Positions 57,929 through 64,000 of a DNA stretch of 64,000 nt are shown piece by piece (within the stretch, counting starts at the first letter, position 1; each line of letters begins with the position of its first letter). The stretch comes from Anaerolineae bacterium (GTDB lineage: Bacteria; Chloroflexota; Anaerolineae; Promineifilales; Promineifilaceae), in contig JADLAX010000007.1 of the NCBI GenBank assembly GCA_020848035.1, positions 1 to 64,000 of the forward strand, read 5' to 3'. The position numbers and the translations under genes were made by a program. A model generated the notes under the pieces. That model did no database searches. It had not been told where the DNA came from and saw only the letters and a list, made by a program, of their open reading frames with translations.

Positions 57929-58993
57929 GTGCAGCAGACGATACGGCCGTTCACCGACGAGCAGATAAAAGCCTTCGTTCCCCGCATCGCCATGCGGGAT
58001 CTGCGGGAGATTGACGAGTGGTGCCTGCACAGCGGGCACGGCGGTTTTGACCACATGATCCGAACGGCAGCCAGATGGGGCATCGACCGCGTGGAAGCCA
58101 CCCTGATGTCTTACGGCGCTGGAACCCAGACCAACGTGCTGTTGGCCCTGGCGGCTTACGCTCACAAGTTCGAGCCAGGCCAGCCCGGCCACCTTCCGGT
58201 GGACTTCTGCATGTTCGCCAACGTCGGCGACGATGGGACCCCGTGCGAGTATCCCGAAACCATTGATTACATGGAACGCATTCTGTACGCCAGCCCGATT
58301 GCGATGGTGAAAGTCTCGCCAAGCCTCTGGAACACAAGCCTGCCAAACGATGGCGGGTTGTTCGACATCTTCCTGGAGCGGGAAACTATGCCTTTTCGGA
58401 TGTTTCGCGGCTGTACAGACAATTTCAAGATTCAGCCACAACTGAAATCTCTGGACTGGCTGCACGCTCACGTCATGAGGGAGCATGGCATCTATCTACA
58501 GTTTCGGCAGGTCATTGGCTATTCAGTGGGCGAGGAGGATCGTGTCAAGAAGTTTGACACCGGACGGCCGTACATCCGGCCCTGGTTCCCGCTGATCGAA
58601 TGGGGATGGGGCCGCGAGGAGACCGTCGCCCGCTTTGCCTACCATCTGCCCGACGTGGCCCAGGCCGTGGGCCTGCCTGAACGCTCAGGATGCTGGTTTT
58701 GTCCTTTTCAGCGCCGGGGCACCATTGACCCGGTAACACTGGAGCCTACGCCGCGCAGCTGGACCGCCTTGTACCAGCAGCACCCAGACCTGTTTGCTGC
58801 CGCTGTCGAGATGGAAGATCGGCAGAATGCTAGACGGGTGTCGGAAGGAAAAGCGCCTGCCTATTTGTATGGTAATAAGCCGCTTGAGTATTGGGTAGGC
58901 GACAAGTTTATGACAGTCCAAATGGGCTTTGATTTTGACGAAGGTGAGCGCCATGGTGATGACACTTGCTCATCTTGGGGATGCTTTCGATGA
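57929..58993 (+). CDS. PAPS-reductase-like PP-loop protein
   Basis: 354 residues from a GTG at 57929 after GGGGGGAAATAAG. The PP-loop SYGAGTQTNVLL (residues ~60-71) is followed by FRGCTDNFKIQP and RSGCWFCPFQRRG. The family includes PAPS reductases and DNA-modification enzymes such as DndC. No other modification genes are visible, so the substrate is open. Confidence 0.75.
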   Translation: MQQTIRPFTDEQIKAFVPRIAMRDLREIDEWCLHSGHGGFDHMIRTAARWGIDRVEATLMSYGAGTQTNVLLALAAYAHKFEPGQPGHLPVDFCMFANVGDDGTPCEYPETIDYMERILYASPIAMVKVSPSLWNTSLPNDGGLFDIFLERETMPFRMFRGCTDNFKIQPQLKSLDWLHAHVMREHGIYLQFRQVIGYSVGEEDRVKKFDTGRPYIRPWFPLIEWGWGREETVARFAYHLPDVAQAVGLPERSGCWFCPFQRRGTIDPVTLEPTPRSWTALYQQHPDLFAAAVEMEDRQNARRVSEGKAPAYLYGNKPLEYWVGDKFMTVQMGFDFDEGERHGDDTCSSWGCFR

Positions 58994-59002
58994 AAAAGGC
59001 TT

Positions 59003-59105
59003 GCAAAGGCACCGTAACGCGCCTTATTTCACGCCAGCGCTGGCCAATATCACATCATAAACGCCCTGGCGTTTTGGCAAGCCTGGGGCACATTCTCGCA
59101 AGCGG
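59003..59105 (+). repeat. Dispersed repeat, shortened copy D
   Basis: GCAAAGGCACCGTAACGCGCC start and an end (GGCACATTCTCGCA) close to that of copy C. The middle is short and diverged. Confidence 0.55.
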
Positions 59106-59121
59106 GAAAAGGAATTGACGC

Positions 59122-59691
59122 ATGAAAAAGCCATTTTTGAACCCTATTTTTGAACATTTGGATGAAGATTGCGATGTTGACATCGTTGAGCGGATGGGTT
59201 TCAAGCATGTATTGATTACCCCTGAATTTAGTGATGAAGAGTTTGAGGCATATCAAGTCAACTCGGATTTCTTTCGCGAGTGGCATTTACCAGAAACAAA
59301 AAACGAATTTGTTTTAGCGGGAATGTGGGATACAGATGATGGGCCAGTTGCTCTGTATGTGCAGCCGTTGACGCCCTTTGCCGAAGAGCTGCTGGCGTTG
59401 GGGCTGCGGCACATGCGCACGGCCGAATATGCTACGTTGGCGAAACGGCCGTCGCGCCAGCGGGATTGGGTGGGGAATCATGTGCAGCTCAAGCGGAAGG
59501 TTGAGAACGGTAATGGAACGGTTTTTCCTGCAGGTCTCATTATGAAGGTTGTGGGGTCTTATCGTGGCCTCACCCTGGAGACGGTGGAGCTGTACAAGCC
59601 CAGCGGGGTCTTTGTGAAGCATAAGATTAGCAGGGTGCCTGTGGATTGGGTTGACCTGGTTGTGGTGCCGTTTGAGGGTGGCAATGAGTAA
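59122..59691 (+). CDS. Hypothetical protein
   Basis: 189 residues with GGAA upstream. Mixed alpha/beta, a basic middle (KRPSRQRDW) and a beta-rich end. Overlaps the next gene. Unknown. Confidence 0.5.
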   Translation: MKKPFLNPIFEHLDEDCDVDIVERMGFKHVLITPEFSDEEFEAYQVNSDFFREWHLPETKNEFVLAGMWDTDDGPVALYVQPLTPFAEELLALGLRHMRTAEYATLAKRPSRQRDWVGNHVQLKRKVENGNGTVFPAGLIMKVVGSYRGLTLETVELYKPSGVFVKHKISRVPVDWVDLVVVPFEGGNE

Positions 59692-60298
59692 GGATGTGAA
59701 ACGGCCGTATGCTCAGGCGCTGCCGTTGGCCCAGGAGGTTGTGGGCAAGTTACGGCCGTACTGTCACCGCATCGAAATTGCGGGCAGCCTGCGGCGGCAG
59801 CGGCCGGAGGTTGGAGACCTTGAGATCGTGGCCATCCCCAAGTATCAGGTTGGGCTATTGGGGCCAGATTATAAGCAGCCCAGCGCCCTGGACCTGTTCT
59901 TTGAGGGGCATGAAGTCCCGCTGATCATCGGTGGGAAGATGTACAAGAAAGGGCAGCGGGAGCGGCAGAAGCGGTTTCGGTATCGCGGTTACCAGGTTGA
60001 CTTGTTCCTGGCGGTGCCTGAGAACTGGGGGCTGATTTATTGGCTGCGCACGGGCAGCGAGCCGTTTGGGAAGTGGTGTGTGACGTTGAAAGGGTGGGGT
60101 GGGGCGATGCCACCCGGTATGCAGAGTAAGGACGGGTTCCTTTGGCGGAATGGTGAGCAGATAAACACGCCAGAGGAAGTGGATTTCTTCAATGAGTTGG
60201 GGTTGCCGTTTATTCCGGTGGAGATGCGGGATAACGGCCGTTGGCATGAGTTTCTGGAAACAGTGCAGCAAGGCGTGGTTGATGATGGTGGAGTTTAG
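59684..60298 (+). CDS. PolX-like nucleotidyltransferase
   Basis: 204 residues from the ATG at 59684. CHRIEIAGSLRRQRPEVGDL followed by EIVAIP is the GS...GDxE motif of family-X polymerases, and YQVDLFLAVPENWG supplies the third acidic residue and the strand after it. Only palm and thumb parts are present (short for PolX), as in some phage enzymes. It may fill repair gaps. Confidence 0.75.
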   Translation: MSKDVKRPYAQALPLAQEVVGKLRPYCHRIEIAGSLRRQRPEVGDLEIVAIPKYQVGLLGPDYKQPSALDLFFEGHEVPLIIGGKMYKKGQRERQKRFRYRGYQVDLFLAVPENWGLIYWLRTGSEPFGKWCVTLKGWGGAMPPGMQSKDGFLWRNGEQINTPEEVDFFNELGLPFIPVEMRDNGRWHEFLETVQQGVVDDGGV

Positions 60299-60551
60299 TA
60301 GCGTCAGGTCCATAAAAATAGCAATCGAAGAGACGAGGAAAGGTCCAACGGCCGTGTTCGCTCGCCTCTCAAGATATCGTGGGATAGTGGTGCAGGTGAG
60401 CAACGCGCAGACTAGCTTTGGCAACCTCTTTATTAACCCTACGCATACAGATGATTGGATAGAGGTTAGTTGGGGCGAAGTGTTTACTCAACAACGGGAG
60501 ACCGTCCCGGCTACAACATTAATTCAACTGCTTACAGGAGAGATGGAATGA
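60282..60551 (+). CDS. Small hypothetical protein
   Basis: 89 residues from the ATG at 60282, overlapping the previous gene. Beta-rich. Coupled to the next gene. Unknown. Confidence 0.45.
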   Translation: MMVEFSSVRSIKIAIEETRKGPTAVFARLSRYRGIVVQVSNAQTSFGNLFINPTHTDDWIEVSWGEVFTQQRETVPATTLIQLLTGEME

Positions 60552-61210
60552 AAGCATATAACTTGTTTATTGAAAAAGATGAAAGCCCAGACGGAGATTG
60601 CCCGTACGTGTTGATTGGCAGCCATGACCCGGCTGACGGCATGGACGGCGCGGTGGCTCATGTATTTGGGGATGATGAGGCTGCGGCCGAGAAGCTGGCC
60701 CGCGAGATTTTGGACGGGTTGAGCGTGGCCGGTGGCGGGGAATCTGGGGTGCTGGAGGTTAACGAATACCAGCTGATGGGCGGCGGCCCTGCTGATGTGG
60801 TTGACGTACGCATATTACGGCGACGCGGAAAAGGAGACCAAACCAAATGGGCGGTAGTGTCGGTCGATGTCATCCTTAACAAAAAGGGGGAATGGGAGAC
60901 TCGCGGTGTTTTGGACTTTGCTTATTCAGACTTCATGACGTGGGACAAATATCAGCATTGCTATTTCGACACGGTGGAAGATGCTTTGCGGTGCTGGCAA
61001 ACGGCCGTTGTGCGCAGTGTGCATGACAAGCCGGTGCAGAAGCAAACGATCCAGTTGGATGACCTGGGGTTTTTCCGCGAGATTCAGGAGCGCCTAACGG
61101 CTGGGGTTGAGCGCCGCGATCCTACGCAAATCGAATATGCGCGCGAGATGATTGCGGATTGGATAGATGAGCTGGAAGCTGAGAAACGGCCGTCTAGCGA
61201 TGGCGAGTAA
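60548..61210 (+). CDS. Hypothetical protein
   Basis: 220 residues from the ATG at 60548 after AGGAGA. Acidic N-terminal half, then an alpha/beta region and a helical end. Overlaps the next gene by 11 bases. Unknown. Confidence 0.5.
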   Translation: MKAYNLFIEKDESPDGDCPYVLIGSHDPADGMDGAVAHVFGDDEAAAEKLAREILDGLSVAGGGESGVLEVNEYQLMGGGPADVVDVRILRRRGKGDQTKWAVVSVDVILNKKGEWETRGVLDFAYSDFMTWDKYQHCYFDTVEDALRCWQTAVVRSVHDKPVQKQTIQLDDLGFFREIQERLTAGVERRDPTQIEYAREMIADWIDELEAEKRPSSDGE

Positions 61211-61427
61211 GCGACGTCTTCGTCGGCGGCAATGCACCAATAAGATGCGCCACGCTGATGAGGAAGCGGCCAAGGTGCATGCGCGGGCTTTGAAGCGTAG
61301 TGGCTACCTATGCACCTGGTACAAGTGTGATTTTTGTTCTGGGTGGCATGTGGGCCGGGCTAGCAAAAAACGGCGCCAGCAGCTGCGGGCCAAGCGCAAA
61401 CAGAAGATTTTGCAAGGAGATCCATGA
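61200..61427 (+). CDS. Small zinc-finger protein, paralogue of 36308
   Basis: 75 residues from the ATG at 61200. Basic ends around QCTNKMRH and CTWYKCDFCSGWHVGR; the last part matches the product of 36308. Probably a nucleic-acid-binding zinc finger. Confidence 0.6.
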   Translation: MASKRRLRRRQCTNKMRHADEEAAKVHARALKRSGYLCTWYKCDFCSGWHVGRASKKRRQQLRAKRKQKILQGDP

Positions 61428-61795
61428 TGGAAAAAGAAACGGCATTCAATATGGGGTATGACGATTACCCAGACTATGCAGCAAGCCAATTCGAGCCAGG
61501 CTCATCGTTGGCCAACTTTTACAGCACAGGTTGGGCCACGGCCCGGATGCACGAGAGCCCGGCTTGTTATTACAAATCGGACAGTTACCCCTATGGCGAT
61601 CGGCAGCCGTACAAGGTGCGGATGTTGGCAACTGTTCAAAGCGACTTGCCTTACATGACTTTGGCAGAAACGGCCGTGCAGGGGGAAGTGTATGAGGTTT
61701 ATACCAACTCTCATGGGGCACTCTCTGTTTATCTGCCTTGTGGCGAGAAGCTGGGGGTTAAGCCAGGTGGGTTCGAGATTGTTGAGTGGTATTAG
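61424..61795 (+). CDS. Hypothetical protein
   Basis: 123 residues. Tyr-rich N-terminus and SH3-like end (GEVYEVYTNSHGALSVYLPC). Unknown. Confidence 0.45.
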   Translation: MMEKETAFNMGYDDYPDYAASQFEPGSSLANFYSTGWATARMHESPACYYKSDSYPYGDRQPYKVRMLATVQSDLPYMTLAETAVQGEVYEVYTNSHGALSVYLPCGEKLGVKPGGFEIVEWY

Positions 61796-61803
61796 GGGTA
61801 AAT

Positions 61804-62034
61804 ATGAGCCAGCAATATCAGAACATGTGGGAAAGAGATCACAGGCTGCTTTTTGAGGCTTACGTCTGGTTCTACGTATTTTGCGTGCTTTTTCCTGCTC
61901 ACCGGTTGACTATCAAGCTCTACTTCCGGTGGAAGCGTAGGATGTTGCGCTTTGAAGCACAGTGGGGCCGCCCATGGGACTTTCGCTCGGCGCATGCTCA
62001 TGCTCACGAGCTAATCTCTGATGTGACAATTTAA
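61804..62034 (+). CDS. Small protein with a hydrophobic stretch
   Basis: 76 residues from the ATG at 61804 after GGGGTAAAT. One hydrophobic segment (FEAYVWFYVFCVLFP) then basic and His-rich residues. Unknown. Confidence 0.45.
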   Translation: MSQQYQNMWERDHRLLFEAYVWFYVFCVLFPAHRLTIKLYFRWKRRMLRFEAQWGRPWDFRSAHAHAHELISDVTI

Positions 62035-62058
62035 AAGGTGAATTTATGGAGGAAAATC

Positions 62059-62667
62059 ATGGACGTACCGTTGATTGAAATGAACCGCGAGGAGGCCCTC
62101 GCCAAGATTGATGCTTACGCGGCTCAGCTGCGCCGCCGGGCAGATGAGGAGTATTCAGCGGCCGTGGCGGGATACCGTGCTTTGGCTGATGGCAAGCAAC
62201 TACTGAACTTGACCGACGCCATTAACCACGCGGGCCTGGGCGATGACGGCCGTCCCCGACTGGCCATTGCGCGAGCGGACAGACGGCAGGTGAAAGTGGA
62301 GGCTCGGAGTTGGGGTGCTTCCCGTGGCCAGGTACTTTTTGATGCTACCGCGAGGAACTTCCACCAGTGGAGTTATATGGGCAGTTTGGTTATCTCGATC
62401 CGCTGGCGCGCACCAGAAATCGAAATGAGAACGGGATATGCAATCGTCCCGATGGTACCGGCGGATGTCCGGCCCAACCGGGGGCAGATGCGTGACTACT
62501 TCATTCTGTGGGAAGTAGAGCAGTGGGCAGATAACCGGATACGCGTTGAGCCGGATAAGGACCCATACTTATTGACGCACCTCGCCGGTGACCTGTATGT
62601 GGTTGAGGCTGAATGGGATTTGACGCCGCTGGAGCGGGCGATCATGAGCGGGCGACGTGATGCTTGA
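62059..62667 (+). CDS. Hypothetical protein
   Basis: 202 residues from the ATG at 62059 after GGAGG. Helical start and a beta-rich second half. Overlaps the next gene by 8 bases. Unknown. Confidence 0.5.
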   Translation: MDVPLIEMNREEALAKIDAYAAQLRRRADEEYSAAVAGYRALADGKQLLNLTDAINHAGLGDDGRPRLAIARADRRQVKVEARSWGASRGQVLFDATARNFHQWSYMGSLVISIRWRAPEIEMRTGYAIVPMVPADVRPNRGQMRDYFILWEVEQWADNRIRVEPDKDPYLLTHLAGDLYVVEAEWDLTPLERAIMSGRRDA

Positions 62668-62935
62668 GTTGAATGGTTATCAAGTTGTTTTTTGTGAGCT
62701 AACGGACACGGTGGACGCGATAACTGTTAAGCGGACTTTTCGCCCTGGTGTGCGCAAGGGGAAACGGGCTGGACAGTTGACCAAGGTTTACGTGTTGGCG
62801 AAGTCGTACCAGGTGCCAAGTGCGAGTTGCTTCCTGGTAAACGGCCATATCGTCATTCACCCGGCTATATGGGCGCAGGTAGAGGCTGAGTTGGAGAAGC
62901 TCGATGCTCCTCAGATGTCTTACGGGTGGATGTGA
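62660..62935 (+). CDS. Small hypothetical protein
   Basis: 91 residues from the ATG at 62660 (GTG at 62657 also possible). Beta-rich. Unknown. Confidence 0.45.
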   Translation: MLELNGYQVVFCELTDTVDAITVKRTFRPGVRKGKRAGQLTKVYVLAKSYQVPSASCFLVNGHIVIHPAIWAQVEAELEKLDAPQMSYGWM

Positions 62936-62953
62936 GTTTTTTTGAGAATGACG

Positions 62954-62969
62954 GTTTCGGACAGTTTCG
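62954..62969 (+). promoter_or_regulatory. GTTTCG tandem box
   Basis: GTTTCG at 62954 and 62964, 10 bp apart, followed by GGAGG at 62971. Confidence 0.6.
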
Positions 62970-62982
62970 TGGAGGATGCACT

Positions 62983-64000
62983 TTGAGGCTGCGTAAGTGG
63001 CAGGAAGAGGCTTTGGGAGTTTATCACCAGGCATTGGCCGAGGGGAGACGGTCTTTGCTTTGGGAGGCGACCCCTGGCGCTGGCAAGACGACGGCGGCCG
63101 TGACAGTGGCAGTGGATCAGCTCGGGCGCGGCTGTCGTCGGATTGTTGTTGTGGTGCCCACACGCCATCTTAAGCGTCAGTGGGCCAGCTCGGCGACGCG
63201 ACTGGGGGTGCAGCTGGACAGCGAGTTTGGCGGTGCCCTCACACGCGATTTCAATGGGGTGGCTTTGACGTACCAGCAACTGGCCAGCGATCCGGACTTC
63301 TTTGAGGATTTTTGCCGTGGCGCGACGCTCATCCTGGACGAGGTGCACCACGCGGGTGATGGGCTGCAATGGGGAACGGCCGTGAACCAGGTGGCCCAGG
63401 ATGCGGCGTTTGTGCTGGCTCTGACGGGCACGGCCTTCCGCACGGATGATTGCCAGATTCCGTTCCTCCAGTACAAGGATGGGGCCAGCGTGCCCGATTA
63501 CCGCTACTCCTACAGCCAGGCTTTGGCGGATGGGATTTGCCGCCCGGCGGCGTTTTGCACCTATGGCGGACACGTGGTTTGGGAGCAGGAAGACGACACG
63601 ATCCAGACCAGCTTCAACGATTACGCCTTTGACTACCCAGCGCGGCGGCTGCGCGTGGCGCTGCACCCGGGCAGTGGGTGGATTCAGAAGATGCTCCTCG
63701 ATGCTCACGAAATGTTGATGGACGTGCGGCGGCAGCACCCTGACGCGGGGGCTCTGCTGGTGGCCCACAATCAAGAGAATGCCCAGGCGCTGGCGGCGGC
63801 ACTGCAAGAGCTGACCGGCCGGACGCCAGTGGTGGCGTTGTCTGATGACGCGGGGGCATCGAAGCGGATTCAGGCATTTACCAGCAGCAGTGATGAATGG
63901 ATTGTGGCCTGCAATATGGTGAGTGAGGGGGTTGACATTCCCCGGCTGCGCGTGGGTGTGTATGCGACGACGGTAACGACGAAGCTGTACTTCCGGCAGT
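62983..64000 (+). CDS. Superfamily 2 helicase (ResIII/UvsW type), truncated by the window
   Basis: About 339 residues from a TTG at 62983 with GGAGG 7 bases upstream; an ATG at 62978 is out of frame. Motif I ATPGAGKTT, motif II LILDEVHHAG, motif III ALTGTAF and motif VI-like NMVSEGVDIP are present. It unwinds DNA or RNA in replication or repair. The gene runs off the right edge. Confidence 0.85.
   Translation, partial: MRLRKWQEEALGVYHQALAEGRRSLLWEATPGAGKTTAAVTVAVDQLGRGCRRIVVVVPTRHLKRQWASSATRLGVQLDSEFGGALTRDFNGVALTYQQLASDPDFFEDFCRGATLILDEVHHAGDGLQWGTAVNQVAQDAAFVLALTGTAFRTDDCQIPFLQYKDGASVPDYRYSYSQALADGICRPAAFCTYGGHVVWEQEDDTIQTSFNDYAFDYPARRLRVALHPGSGWIQKMLLDAHEMLMDVRRQHPDAGALLVAHNQENAQALAAALQELTGRTPVVALSDDAGASKRIQAFTSSSDEWIVACNMVSEGVDIPRLRVGVYATTVTTKLYFRQ

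Overview
The window is one side of a temperate tailed-phage genome that also carries plasmid functions, so I read it as a phage-plasmid. No integrase, tRNA, rRNA, CRISPR array or insertion sequence is visible. Every protein gene is on the + strand except one candidate 42-codon gene. GC content is moderate to high. The octamer ACGGCCGT is hugely over-represented in coding and non-coding DNA. Several secreted or membrane proteins carry Thr-Pro-rich linkers, and one ends in the hydrophobic WLPIIF-type tail often seen in Chloroflexota surface proteins. A Chloroflexota (Anaerolineae/Caldilineae-like) host is my best guess, not a proven one.

Layout. 1-2400: end of a minor head gene, then a small membrane histidine kinase and unknown genes. 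2717-15460: head and neck genes (protease/scaffold, major capsid protein, glycosyltransferase fused to a head-type protein, a 20-residue-repeat protein, connectors, tail tube fused to a beta-propeller). 15628-25590: tail and lysis (frameshifted tail chaperone, tape measure, distal tail, fibres, holin, M23 endolysin). 25949-31159: regulated small gene, HNH nuclease, a FtsK/TraG-like ATPase with a transglycosylase/M23 protein, and an antirepressor. 31219-33394: parA and a ribbon-helix-helix partner, flanked by three candidate small RNAs. 33394-43688: small genes and a PRTRC (ParB-related, ThiF-related) cassette with ubiquitin-like, E2-like, JAB and E1-like proteins. 43734-47857: a ComQ-like prenyl synthase, a candidate prenylated-peptide gene on the minus strand, a ComP-like kinase and an OmpR-type regulator. 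47857-49730: DnaA_N-type initiator, iterons and AT-rich DNA (a probable origin), with a candidate antisense RNA. 49767-64000: early genes including RadC, sliding clamp, PolX-like nucleotidyltransferase, PAPS-reductase-like protein and a helicase cut by the right edge.

How it may work together. Three dispersed signals tie the window together. (1) Tandem GTTKCA half-sites spaced exactly 10 bp occur at thirteen intergenic places, many on promoters; this is the architecture bound by OmpR-family regulators, and one such regulator is encoded at 47126. (2) The 12-mer GGAGGTTAGACC sits at the ribosome-binding position of eight genes, one with a single mismatch. Its exact reverse complement occurs once, at the 5' end of a predicted ~66-nt RNA with its own promoter and terminator at 32870-32969. 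(3) Three structural transcription units start with a promoter, a GAGCCGYTGAG leader and an immediate terminator-like hairpin. I infer a peptide quorum-sensing circuit that could control replication, partition and late genes, with an sRNA acting on early-gene translation. The motifs are seen directly; their functions are inferred.
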